A DNA stretch of 64,000 nt from Cotesia glomerata (lineage: Eukaryota > Arthropoda > Insecta > Hymenoptera > Braconidae): contig NC_058167.1 in assembly GCF_020080835.1 (NCBI RefSeq), positions 9,580,957 through 9,644,956 on the forward strand. The letters are read 5' to 3'. The first letter of the stretch is position 1, and every line of letters begins with the position of its first letter. The translations under genes and the position numbers were made by a program. Shown here piece by piece: positions 12,083 through 23,405 of the stretch. Below the pieces are notes generated by a model. That model ran no database searches and was not told the DNA's origin. It was given only the letters and a program-made list of their open reading frames with translations.

Positions 12083-12366
12083 ATTTATTTATTTATTCAA
12101 TTTAAATGCCAAGGCAAGAGCCAAATGGCAAAATTATACATAGTGTGATTAAAGTACATGTAAAACTATAAACATAGTCATCATCTAAATATAAATATAA
12201 AAAAAATATAAACCACCATGAAAACCACTCATAGATTTGAGCAATAAAGTTTTGTACATATCAGTTTATCTATAAAATATGTAGAGTGAATGCAGTCTTT
12301 GGTTACTATGTCTCTCTGAGTTCAAGGTCGTAGAAGAATTCAAATGCTTTGGATTTAAATGCCTCA
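12083..12366 (-). mobile_element. LINE 3' end: C-terminus of reverse transcriptase ORF, 3' UTR and (AAAT) tail
   Basis: On the minus strand the last residues EAFKSKAFEFFYDLELRET precede a stop, a short 3' UTR and an AAAT-type tail at 12083. The FKxxxFxFF ending matches the C-termini of the other LINE fragments here. Cut by the gap at 12367. Probably the same insertion as 23064-23405. Confidence 0.65.
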
Positions 12367-12466
12367 NNNNNNNNNNNNNNNNNNNNNNNNNNNNNNNNNN
12401 NNNNNNNNNNNNNNNNNNNNNNNNNNNNNNNNNNNNNNNNNNNNNNNNNNNNNNNNNNNNNNNNNN
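12367..12466. other. Assembly gap (100 N)
   Basis: Exactly 100 unknown bases, the usual placeholder for a gap of unknown size. A LINE C-terminus lies on the left (through 12366), and an unrelated repeat with CA microsatellite and an AACTTCCCG end lies on the right. Confidence 0.98.
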
Positions 12467-12850
12467 AGTTTTGGAATGGAATCTTTAAGCCGTTTAAAGT
12501 TATTCCAAAAAACATTTGAAAAAAATTTTTTTCAGTTTTTTAAGATTTCTCAAAGTCTATTGATCTGAATCGGTCCAAACAGTTTTCAAAATCTAAGTTT
12601 GGTCAAGCCCTTTCGAATGGCATCAACTGCGATCAAATTGGTCAAGCCGTTCAAAAGTTATAAGCGGTTCACATAATTTCACACACACACACACATACAG
12701 ACACCGTGACAACCTCGCGGGGATAGTCAGGGAAGCTTCCTGTGACCTTCAAACGTTGAGATCTGATGAAAACTTCATTTTTCTAAATCGGGGTGACAAC
12801 AATAACTTCCCGATTTTTGAAAATCTTCGATTTTCTTAACGGGAAGTTAA
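12467..12850 (+). repeat. Family N repeat, right part (ends CGGGAAGTTAA)
   Basis: Matches the right half of the copy at 29664-30571: CCGTTCAAAAGTTATAAGCG, a CA microsatellite, GACAACCTCGCGGGGATAGT and the terminal AACTTCCCG...CGGGAAGTT pair. It starts abruptly at the contig edge. Confidence 0.75.
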
Positions 12851-12913
12851 GAATTATGCGCCCTTTTAAATTGACAAAAAGACTCGACAGTAATTGTATA
12901 AAGTCTCATATAA

Positions 12914-12919
12914 TTTATT
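12914..12919 (-). terminator. Poly(A) signal of the lysozyme gene
   Basis: AATAAA on the minus strand, about 130 nt beyond the lysozyme stop codon. It is the first canonical hexamer downstream that I see in an AT-rich 3' UTR. Confidence 0.5.
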
Positions 12920-13050
12920 AGCTCAATTTTACCGCATCAGTCATCACATAAATACAAAATACAAAAATTAATTATCAAAATTTGTTCAAGTTTTTAAATT
13001 AAAAAAAAAAACTAATTAAAAATAAGCGATTTAAATTTATAAAAAATTTT

Positions 13051-16000
13051 TTATCCACTGAATGTTGACATGCAAGTTTTGTAGGCGTTTTCGTATTTGG
13101 GAGGCAATGGACCGCTGCATCCGTACCCACCAAGGTAGTGGATCCTCGCGTAGTCGTCACAGTTTATCACACCATCTCCGTTGCAATCCTAAAAAAAAAA
13201 AAAAAAAATATTATTAAAATTAAATCTAATTTAAAAAACAATATTTTTAATTTTTTTTTAATTTTCACCTGAGCGAAACGGTCCATGTATCCTTGAACGG
13301 CATTCGCGGCACAGAAGGGATCATTTACGCAACGAGTCCAGGCTGAAATAATTTATTTTTTATTATTGTTATTATTTTTGTTATTGAGATTGTTAGTATA
13401 TATTACCTCCTTCAGCGTTTGGTGACTCATTGTTGAGCGTAGGTTTGCCTCCATCTGCCCAATAACCCCAGGTGATCCGGAATGGCCCACAAACGTCACC
13501 CAAACATCCAGTTTTGGTATCGCACTCCGACGCAGCTTCACACATGCAGCCGAAACATGTTTTTGGGATTTGCTGAGGTACTAATGCTGCTTTCGCTTCT
13601 GGTTCTCCTTCTTGTGCTTTTAAAAAAAATTAATAAATAAATTATAAATTTTTATTTAATATTAAAAATTAAATATTTCACATTTTTTAATTATTTAAAA
13701 AAAATTCATAAATAAATTATAAACTTTTTATTTAATATTAAAAAAATTATTTGAAAAAATTTTAAAAAATATTAAATTTTAATATTAAATATTTAAAAAA
13801 AATTAATATTGTTATTAAAATATATTTAAAGAAATTTTTTTTTTAATTCTTTTTAAAAATTTTTTTTTTATTTTTAAAATAAAAAAATTTGAATTATTTT
13901 CGAATACTTGAAAAAAAAATTTTTTTTTTTCTGAAAAAATTGAAAAATTAATAAAAAATTTTTAATAACTTTCAGAAGTAAATTTGTCTTGATAAAAACT
14001 TCTTAAGAAAAATATTTAAAATTCAAGAATTAAAATAAGGAAGTACGTGATCAGAATTTTAATTTCTAATAATCAAATTACATACTTAATAAATAAAAAT
14101 CAATATAAAATCGCGGATAAATTAAAGGCCTTGAAGTAACATGAAGTTTAAGAGCTGTTTTATATATGTTATGAACTCAAAGTAGATTCCCTTGAACTTG
14201 TGTTTTAAGCGACTGGAATTTAAAAACTAGCAATAGTTTAAACTCGCTAAACCGGATCTTTTATTCACGTATTTTTCAGTTTTTATCATTAAATACTCAT
14301 ACAACTATAACTTAACCGTAAATACAAAATATATAGATCTGGAAGTTTATGCTTTAACTTTTATTATTATAAACCAAACGGTGACTCGCGGTTACACCAA
14401 CGCAATTACTCGTCCTTCTAAATGCAACCACGCACTTGAAGTGAAGTTTGAATAATTTTTAGTAAAATATAAATAATAATAATAATAATATTTTATTTGA
14501 AGTTTTAAATAATTGATCTGTTAAACTGCTATTTGCTTGGGTAAATAAAGATGATAGATAGGTGTAGTTGACGGTCATTGTAAACTATTCTAGCCGTGAC
14601 TCAATTATTATATTTTTGATTGAAGTAATGTTAGGTGAAAACTGGGTTAAATATTTATTTTAGCTTTGTTTAAATTTATTTATTGGGTCAGATAAATTTG
14701 TTAGTTATTATTATTTAGAGAAGAGAATTGGAAAATATGCTTTCAGAGTTATTATTTGAATTATTAAAAAATTTTTTTTTTAAATTAAAGCAGAAAATTT
14801 TTAATTTTTAATTTTATTAAAATTTTTTAGATTTAAAAATTATTTTATTATCATTGGCAACTTTGCAGTCACTATGTGGACTGCCGTGACCTCATGAAAT
14901 GATGTAAATAATTAAAGTTTTGTTTTTTATTAAATAATAACTCTTTTGTTAAATTGCACTGTACTTTCTTAAATATTTACTTTTTAGAGATATAATACCT
15001 CTCACTGGATGTTACACTCATCAAGCACCTGTTCATTTGAGTACCCACATGCATTTTGATATATTTTTCATATATACATATATATAATATATATAAATAT
15101 ATGAAAAAATTGATGTGGGTACTGAATGAAAGGTCTTGATGAGCGTAACTATCAGGGATGAGCTTATATCTTTAAAAATGTCAATATTTCACAAGATATT
15201 TGTTAAATGTCCGGTGCACTTTTTAACTATTGACATTTTTAAAGATATAAGCTCATCCCGATGTTACGCTTCATCGAGGTTATTCACTTTGAGTACCCAT
15301 TATGCATTTGATGATATTTTTCATATATACATATATGTAATATATATAAATATATGAAAAAATTGATGTGGGCACTCAAATGAAAGGTCTTGATGAGTGT
15401 AACATCGAGGTGAGTTATAATATCTTAAAAAATGTCAATAGTTCACAAGATATTTGTTAAAATGCGCCCTGTATTTTCATTAACTATTGATTTTTAAAGA
15501 TATAAGCTCCTCCCCGATGTTGACTTCATCACACCTCTCATTGTCAGTACTCACGTGCATTTTTATATATTTTTCATATATACATATATATAATATATAT
15601 AAATATATGAAAAAGATTGATGTGAGTACTCAAACGAAAGGTCTTGCGATGAGTGTAACTATCGATGAGCTATAACTGCTATCTTTAAAAAATGTCAATC
15701 GTTTACTAAAGATATTTGTTGAAATGCCCTGTACTTTCTTAATATTGACATTTTTAAAGATATAAGCTCATCCCCGATGTTACACCTACACTCAGCGGAG
15801 CTCTCGTTTAAAGTCACCCATACATGCATTTTGATATATTTTTATGTATACATATATATAATATATATAAATATATGAAAATTGATGGGTACTCAAACGA
15901 AAGGTCTTGATGAGTGTAACATCGAGATGAGCTTATATCTTTAAAAATGTCAATCGTTTACAAGATATTTGTTGAAATGCCCTGTACTTTTCTTAAATAT

Positions 16001-16786
16001 TGACATTTTTAAAGATATAAGCTCATCCGATGTTACACTCATCAAGAGCGTTCGTTTAAGTACCCACATGCATTTTGATATATTTTTCATATATACATAT
16101 ATGTAATATATATAAATATATCAAAATTGATGTGGGTACTCAAACGAAAAGTCTTGATGAGTGTAACATTAGGATGAGCTTATATCTTTAAAAATGTCAA
16201 TATTTTACAACATACAAGGTCATTTCTTAATCATGTATCTAGAGATAGAGCATTATCGAATGCAGCCTAAATACTTATCATCATAAATTGACTGTCGATG
16301 AAAATGAAATGAAACCTTGAAAAAGCACAAATTCAAATCAAGACCTTTGCAATGACACTAAATTTCACTAAAAAAACCGATTTTATCATATGACTATTCT
16401 GGACACTAAATTTTTCTTATTCTCTTAATAATATAGATTATTATATAGATCAAATTATTTATTAATTTTTATTAAAAAATTTAATAAAAAGAAAATTTAT
16501 TTTTTAAATTTACAAAATAAAAATTTCAACTTTATAAGACATAAAACATATTTTTACTCTAAAATTATTAATAATTTTAAAAAATAAATTGATAATAATA
16601 ATAAAAATTTCAGGTCAAATATAAAAAAAAAAAAATTGTACTGATAATAAATCACAAGAAATGTTTACATATAAACTTTCCTTATAAAAATCTTACACTT
16701 TTTCTTCAGAAAAACAAAAAAAAAAAAAAAAAAAAATACTTACCATAAGCACAAGCAATTACAAGCAACAATACAAAAGCTCTCAT
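13051..16786 (-). CDS. i-type (invertebrate, destabilase-family) lysozyme, four exons
   Basis: Exons on the minus strand are 16786-16744, 13616-13407, 13342-13269 and 13188-13051. All introns are GT/AG, and the joined length of 465 nt gives 154 residues plus TAA. Residues 1-15 form a signal peptide (MRAFVLLLVIACAY, then A), so the protein should be secreted. The mature part has 12 cysteines (35, 38, 40, 46, 52, 57, 89, 95, 111, 119, 133, 148). It shows the family signatures CxxCxCEA, GDVCGPFRITWGYW and DCNGDGVINCDDYARIHYLGGYGC. Family members hydrolyse peptidoglycan and some also cleave isopeptide bonds. Glu41, directly after the third cysteine of the mature protein, sits where the catalytic Glu is expected; Asp55 in GDVCG is the nearest candidate for the second acid, which I cannot confirm. 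Intron 1 (about 3.1 kb) is swollen by a Helitron. Start chosen because it gives a signal peptide 108 nt downstream of a TATA box. Placement next to eEF1B and PHLPP may be a scaffolding artefact. Confidence 0.93.
14856..16437 (-). mobile_element. Non-autonomous Helitron with tandem palindromic units (copy 1, in lysozyme intron 1)
   Basis: Minus-strand 5' end TCTATATTATTAAGAGAATA preceded by A. The 3' region near 14856 has the hairpin GCAGTCCACATAGTGACTGC, but the CTAG terminus is lost. The interior has about five units of ~252 bp, each a palindrome centred on an ATATATA-rich core with arms reading TGAGTACCCACATGCATTTT. This copy is much more irregular than copy 2. Confidence 0.75.
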
Positions 16787-16885
16787 TTTTATTCAACTAA
16801 TAAAATAGCGGAACAAAATATAGACACAAGATCGATAGACACAAGCGATAAAAGTTAACTGGATACCGATTTGCAAGATCGAGTC

Positions 16886-16893
16886 CTTATATA
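16886..16893 (-). promoter_or_regulatory. TATA box of the i-type lysozyme gene
   Basis: Reading the minus strand, TATATAAG lies about 100 nt upstream of the lysozyme start codon in a locally GC-richer stretch. A start site about 30 nt downstream (near 16860) would give a 5' UTR of roughly 70 nt. The TATA class of promoter fits an inducible or tissue-restricted immune or digestive gene; that last point is inference. Confidence 0.6.
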
Positions 16894-18089
16894 CCGCGCT
16901 TCAATGTCGAGCCGTCGTCGGTCTTTGAGAGGGGAATCCAAGCATCTAAAGACCCTCATGTGCATCCAGCAATTACACACATCTATGTCTAGTCACATAA
17001 ATAATTGTAATAAGTAATAGAAATCAATATAATATAAAATAACAAATAGCTTGAGTAATTGTTACATTTTATTGAAAAAAAAAAAATTATTTCTTCTTTT
17101 TCTCAAATATATTTATCCGTTTGTTTTATTTAATGTGCAATGTGTAATAAAATTTACTGTTGCAACGATATAATTGAACTTGAAGATTCTTAATGATAAC
17201 AATCTAGAAAATCCCAGTGATATAACACAAGTTTCAAAGTAAAAACATTTAAATAAATTAAAAAAATAGTTGATTACATCCGTGTGGATTTTTTTTTGGT
17301 AAAAAGAATTTTATTTACTTGTAATAAATAAAATAAGTTAAATTCTTTTTTATAAATGCGACCTTTTAGATAAATTTATTATGAATCATTAAAATTAATT
17401 CTAATAATTTTATTTACTCACATTAAAAGATTTTATTTTTTTTTTTTTTTATTGACAAAAACAAAGAAATTGAATGATTAGACTTGACCAAAAAAATAAT
17501 TAATTGTTTAATGATTCAATTAAATTGTTCTGGCTTATTCATTTTATTTGTGATTAATTTCTCGTTTTTTTTTTATTTTTTTTTTTTCTAAGAATTACAT
17601 TTTTTTAAGGGGGATAATAGCCACTGTGAAATTAAAAAAAAAAAATTTTTTTTTTTTTTAATTCAAAGTTTATATATTAAAAAGTATGTAGAGTTTTATA
17701 TGAAAATTTCGAATATTTTTCAAGTTATAGTCGATTTTATTACAGCAAAATGATTCGTAATTTTTCTTTCCGTATTCGTCTACTCAATAGCTATAGTTAC
17801 ACATATGAGATTTAGAAAATTTTGATTTTTAAGATTTTTTAGAGCTGTTTGAATCCAAAAAAAATGAGAAAAAAAAAACGAAAAATTTTTAATATGTCGC
17901 CATTTTTTTTTAAATCCAAATTTTCAAAATCCCCTACGTGGAACGATAACCATATGCATGCAAATTACAACGCAGTATGTTTTTAGATAATCCGTTTTTG
18001 AGTTAGAGATCTCACCGTGGTGGAGGAAATTTTTGGTGCTCCACAAAAATGCTTATGACTTTGTAACAACTAATATTTAAAAAAAAAAA
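16894..18089. other. Intergenic stretch upstream of the lysozyme gene
   Basis: Around 16900-16990 is GC-richer proximal promoter sequence. The rest is AT-rich with homopolymer runs. No gene or named repeat seen. Confidence 0.35.
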
Positions 18090-19551
18090 CTAGGAACTTT
18101 GCAGTCATTATGTGACTGCCGTGACTCGTGAACTATAAATGAATAATATTTTGCTTTTATTAGATAATGACTTTTGTTAATTTCCACTGTACTTTTTAAT
18201 TATTGACGTTTTAAAGATATAAGCTCATCCCGATGTTACACTCATCAAGAGCTTTCATTTGAGTACCCACATGCATTTTTGATATATTTTTCATATATAC
18301 ATATATATAATATATAAAATATATGAAAAAATGATGTGGGTACTCAAATGAAAGATCTTGATGAGTGTAACATCGGGATGAGCTTATATCTTTAAAAATG
18401 TCAAGAGTTGACAAAATACAAGGCCATTTCTTAATTATTGATATTTTTTAAGATATAGGCTCATCCCGATGTTACACTCATCAAGAGCTTTCATTTGAGT
18501 ACCCACATGCATTTTTGATATATTTTTCATATATACATATATATAATATATAAAATATATGAAAAAATGATGTGGGTACTCAAATGAAAGGTCTTGATGA
18601 GTGTAATATCGGAGTGAGCTTATATCTTTAAAAATGTCAATAGTTCACAAGATACAAGGCCATTTTTTAATTATTGATATTTTTGAAGATATAAGCTCAT
18701 CCCGATGTTACACTCATCAAGACCTTTCAGTTGAGTACCCACATGCATTTTTGATATATTTTTCATATATACATATATATAATATATAAAATATATGAAA
18801 AAATGATGTGGGTACTCAAATGAAAGGTCTTGATGAGTGTAACATCGGGATGAGCTATATCTTTAAAAATGTCAAGAGTTGACAAAATACAAGGCCATTT
18901 CCTAATCATTGATATTTTTAAGATATAGGCTCATCCCGATGTTACACTCATCAAGAGCTTTCATTTGAGTACCCACATGCATTTTTGATATATTTTTCAT
19001 ATATACATATATATAATATATAAAATATATGAAAAAATGATGTGGGTACTCAAATGAAAGGACTTGATGAGTGTAATATCGGGATGAGCCTATATCTTAA
19101 AAAATATCAATAGTTCACAAGATACAAGGCCATTTTTTAATTATTGATATTTTTGAAGATATAAGCTCATCCCGATGTTACACTCATCAAGACCTTTCAT
19201 TTGAGTACCCACATGCAATTTCATATATTTTTCATATATACATATATATAATGTATAAAATATATGAAAAAATGATGTGGGTACTCAAATGAAAGGTCTT
19301 GATGAGTGTAACATCGGAACGAGTTTATATCTTTAAAAATGCCAATAGTTCACGAGATACAAGGTCATTTCTTTATTATGTATCTAGAGATAAAATATTT
19401 TCGAATGCAGCCTGAATACTTATCATAAATTGACTATTGGTGAGAATGATATAAAACCATAAAAAAGTACAACTTCAGGTCAAGACTTTTCCAACGATAC
19501 CAAATTTAACCATTAAAACAAAAATTTTGCTTATTCTCTTAATAATATAGA
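18090..19551 (-). mobile_element. Non-autonomous Helitron with tandem palindromic units (copy 2)
   Basis: Minus-strand 5' end A|TCTATATTATTAAGAGAATA; 3' end hairpin GCAGTCACATAATGACTGC, then AAAGTTC and CTAG|T. This is the A-T target and terminal layout expected for Helitrons. Five units of about 237 bp, each a long palindrome, are strongly similar to one another. No Rep/helicase coding sequence. Confidence 0.85.
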
Positions 19552-20184
19552 TTTAGGAGAACGATCTTTAATATATACTTTATAAAACAAAAAACATGAT
19601 CTCCAAATTCCTTTATTATCTCAGTCAAAAAATTCCCGAAAATCACCTATTTTTTCAATCCTCACAGTGGCTATCTCTCTTGATAAAAATTAAATTTTAT
19701 TTAAATTGACACTCTGTGAATATCAAAAGTATTTTTATCTAAACCGGATTTTTGCACATAAAATCGCTTAGAAAAAATTTCTGAATCACGGACTAAATTT
19801 TTTTCAATAAAAACTTTGACAATTATGTTTGTTTATGGGGATATATTTTATAGTGTAATATTATATAAATAAAATATATGAAGATAAAAGAAACTTTCTA
19901 AAATTTTCGGGGGAATAAATTATGTGAGGTCATGGTTTTAAATGCAAGATTGACTATATTTTTAAAAATAAAATATTGCTTTTAAAATTATCAATTTTTA
20001 TTGCTTTGTTTTATTCAAAAGAATTAATATACTTTATGTCAATTATCAAAAATTTAAGAATTATATTTTATAAGTAATTAATTTGATAATATTAAGAAAA
20101 AAAAATTGAATGATATTAAGAATTAAAAAATTAAATGATTAGCTAAAAAAAAAAAAAACTTCAAATTATTCAAAAACGAATCAC

Positions 20185-20190
20185 TTTATT
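20185..20190 (-). terminator. Poly(A) signal of eEF1-beta
   Basis: AATAAA on the minus strand about 45 nt past the eEF1-beta stop, giving a short 3' UTR typical of highly expressed translation factors. Confidence 0.55.
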
Positions 20191-20233
20191 CAAATTTTAA
20201 AATAATGGACCAGAAGAATAATGAAAGTAAAAT

Positions 20234-22963
20234 TTAAATCTTGTTGAAAGCTGCGATGTCGACGGACTGTACGTGATCCTCGAACTCCTGGATCATCTCA
20301 GTCAGAAGGTCGACAGACACTTTGTCGTCCTCTACTACACACATGATTTGGAGTTTGTTGATTCCATGGCAAACTGGGACCAATTTTGCTGCAAAAAAAA
20401 AATCAATTAGAAAATTGAAACTAAAAGAAAAATATATATTTTTATTTTTATACTAAAATCTGATTTTTGAAATTAAATTATTATAAAAAAAAAATAGAAA
20501 AATCTGGAAATTTTTTAATTAAATTACTTCAAAAAGTTTAAAAAATAAAAATTTTAATAAAAAAATATTGTGCGAAAATCTGACAATTTTTTTTCAATTA
20601 AATTGATTGAAAAAAAATTTAAGGAATAAAAGTTCAATAAAAAATGATACAAAAATCTGATAATTTTTGTAATTAAATTATTATAAAAATAAAAAAAAAA
20701 AAGCTGGCAATTTTTTTAATTAAATTACTTCAAAAGAAGTTTAACAAAAAAAAACATTGTGCAGCAATCGGACAATTTTTTTAATTAAATTATTTAATAA
20801 AAATATCTGACAATTTTTTTCAATTAAATTACTTTAAAAAAAAAAAAATTAATAAATAAATTCAATAAGAAAAAAATGATACAAAAATCTGATAATTTTT
20901 TCAATTAAATTATTATTATTAAAAAATAGAAAAATCTGATAATTTTTTCAATTAAATTACTTAAAAAAAAAATTTAATAAATAAATTCAATAAGAAAAAA
21001 ATAATACAAGAATCTGATAATTTATAAAATTAAATTATTATTAAAAAAAAAAAAAAAATAGAAAAATCTGGCAATTTTTTAAGGAAGTTCGAGCGTAACT
21101 AATGAGTCAAAATAGTGTTAACATTTTTTTAAAATTTTAGTCTTCCCAATATTAGTCAAAATTCTTTATTTTAATTTAAAATAATTTAAACAATATAATA
21201 ATTGATGATTTTTACTTATTTAATAAAGTAAAGTAATGAAATTACTTTGGTATTTATTACTTGCCGGAATAAATAAACAGATTTGGCAATAGCGCGCTTG
21301 ATTATACTCATATCAGAGACGTGGATGAGTGTGTGAGTTAAACATTTCTCTCTCTGTAACTATATTTCTATCCTTTTCTTTTTTCTCAGCTGTTGACGCG
21401 ATGTTGTCAAATCTTTATTCGAATAAATGGCTGACGATAAACGAGTTACAAACATAAAATTTGACTTTAAATATTTCAAAAATTATATCGGTAATGTATT
21501 ATTATTAAATTGTTTTTATATTTTGGAATAATCCAAGTTTCTTGTGTATAGTTTTTTATCCGTTAAAGTTGGGAGGTTAATATTGAAAAAAATAATTAAA
21601 GGCTCGACAAAAGTTTGTCCGCCATAAGAGCCCGTGTATAAGGAGATAAAATATGTGATTTTTTAAATTTAATATCTAAGTAACTAAATGGTGAATCTTT
21701 TTTAAATTTTGGAATTAGATAAATGACATATTTATTTATACGTATATTTAATTTCAAAGGTCAAAGTTGGAAATTATTTTTTACATTAGATTCGCTCGAA
21801 CTTCCTTAAATTAAATTATTTTAAAAAAATATGATAAAAATATCTAACAATTTTTTTCAGTTAAATTACTTTTAAAAAAAAATTAATAAATAAAGTCAAT
21901 AAAAAAAATGATACAAAAATCTGATAATTTTTTAAATTGAATTATTATAAAAAAAAAAAAAATAAAAAAATCTGGCAATTATTAAAAAAAAATATGATAC
22001 AAATATCTGATAATTTTTTTCAGTTAAATTACTTTAAAAAAAAAAAAATTAATAAATAAATTCAATAAAAAAAATGACACAAAAATCTGATAATTTTTTA
22101 AATTGAATTATTATAAGAAAAAAAATAAAAAAATCTGGCAATTATTTAAAAAAAATATGATAAAAATATCTGACAATTTTTTTCAGTTAAATTACTTTTA
22201 AAAAAAAAATTAATAAATAAATTCAATAAAAAAAATGATACAAAAATCTGATAATTTTTTAAATTGAATTATTATAAAAAAAAAAAAAATAAAAAAATCT
22301 GGCAATTATTTAAAAAAAATATGATACAAATATCTGACAATTTTTTTCAGTTAAATTACTTAAAAAAAAAAAATTAATAAATAAATTCAATAAAAAAAAT
22401 GATACAAAAATCTGAAAATTTTTTAAATTGAATTATAAAAAAAAATATAAAAAAATCTGGCAATTATTTAAAAAAAATATGATAAAAATATTTGACAATA
22501 TTTTAAATTAAATTATTATTAAAAAAATATTTTCAAATTATGTGTAAAAATTTCATCATAATTGATTAATTGCAGAAATTTCAAAATTATTTGCTGATAT
22601 TAGTATAAAAAAAAAAGAAAAATACTTACAAGCTCCCCAAACAAGTCCATCCATAACAATAGCACGGACTTTTCCTTCAATCTCCTGCATGTTGGTCTCA
22701 TCGTCCCATGGCTTGACATCAAGGACGATACTGGACTTGGCGATGAGGGCCGGTTTCTTCGATTTTTTCTCGGCGTAGGCCTTGACTCGCTCGGCCTTGA
22801 TCCTCTCGGCCTCGGCATCTTCTTCATCATCGGACCCGAAGAGATCGATGTCGTCATCGTCGTCAGCGGGCTTGGCGGCAGCTGGTGCGGAGCCTGATGA
22901 AGCAACACCCAAGCTGCTGGGGATTTTCTTGGCGCCTGGCAACTTAGCCAGCTCGTGGGAGCT
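20234..22963 (-). CDS. eEF1beta: Elongation factor 1-beta (eEF1B guanine-exchange subunit), C-terminal part, cut by a gap
   Basis: Two exons are visible: 22963-22630 (open into the N gap) and 20388-20234 (TAA stop). The intron is GT/AG with a GCAG acceptor. The visible 162 residues begin SSHELAKLPGAKKIPSSL, followed by an Ala-rich linker and an acidic patch DDDDDIDLFGSDDEED, the classic casein kinase 2 target of this family. A Lys/Glu-rich helix and the exchange domain follow (VLDVKPWDDETNM, then VRAIVMDGLVWGASKLVPV), ending in VDIAAFNKI. The protein recharges eEF1A with GTP during translation elongation in the cytosol. Insect homologues are a little over 200 residues, so about 50-60 N-terminal residues are missing. 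I did not find them on the far side of the gap, where LINE sequence begins. The intron holds a TTAA-flanked transposon and a long AT-rich tandem repeat. Confidence 0.95.
20440..22520. repeat. AT-rich higher-order tandem repeat filling the eEF1-beta intron
   Basis: Degenerate repeats of AAAAATCTGATAATTTTTT, ATCTGGCAATT and AATAAATTCAATAAAAAAAA recur in a ~180-bp compound unit. They lie on both sides of the inserted TTAA element (20440-21075 and 21825-22520). The units on the right are the most regular. No coding content. Confidence 0.75.
21083..21805. mobile_element. TTAA-flanked element (family F), copy 2, in the eEF1-beta intron
   Basis: Flanked by TTAA (21079-21082 and 21806-21809), with ends GGAAGTTCGAGCGTAAC and TTCGCTCGAACTTCC. 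Reverse-orientation near-copy of 1903-2621. Confidence 0.85.
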
Positions 22964-23063
22964 NNNNNNNNNNNNNNNNNNNNNNNNNNNNNNNNNNNNN
23001 NNNNNNNNNNNNNNNNNNNNNNNNNNNNNNNNNNNNNNNNNNNNNNNNNNNNNNNNNNNNNNN
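22964..23063. other. Assembly gap (100 N)
   Basis: Exactly 100 unknown bases. The coding exon of eEF1-beta runs into it on the left; LINE reverse-transcriptase sequence on the minus strand begins on the right. The eEF1-beta reading frame is not resumed. Confidence 0.98.
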
Positions 23064-23405
23064 ATCACGCTTCAGATCGAAAATGAACCTGATGCCGTTG
23101 TTCATCAATCGCTGTAATTTATAGTCTAATCTTTTAGAGTTATCTATCAATACCAATGAGCAATAATCAATTATTGGAATAATTAAAGCCGTGATAAGTA
23201 ATTAGCGATTTGCGGTAGATAGTATGTTCTTCCTATGTTTGAGGCTGTTAAGTGTACCGTAGACCTTACGCGAGGTATGAACCACATGAACATCCCAGGA
23301 GAGATTGTTTGTTATATGCACCCCAAGATGTTTAGTTGAATTAACATATGGAATGACATTTCCATTTACAGTGATTTGAGGAAGATTTAATGAGACTCTT
23401 TTCTT
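23064..23405 (-). pseudogene. LINE reverse-transcriptase fragment with an internal stop
   Basis: The minus-strand translation contains VNSTKHLGVHITNNLSWDVH, RKVYGTLNSLKHRKNILSTA, then a TAA, then LLITALIIPIIDYCSLV and LDYKLQRLMNNGIRFIFDLK. This is the region after the catalytic motifs of CR1/jockey-type non-LTR reverse transcriptases. The stop and the missing upstream part show a dead, 5'-truncated copy. It runs into the N gap in the direction that would lead to the C-terminus seen at 12366. Confidence 0.8.

Noticed and set aside
12306..12568. Frames spanning the first N gap
   Set aside because: They exist only because N is translated as X; the two sides are different repeats.
14996..19400. 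CRISPR-like regular repeat arrays
   Set aside because: Repeats are long palindromes with no unique spacers of even length, in an animal genome and bounded by Helitron termini.
22600..23117. Plus- and minus-strand frames overlapping eEF1-beta, some including Ns
   Set aside because: Shadow frames of the GC-rich eEF1-beta exon; the N runs join unrelated contigs.
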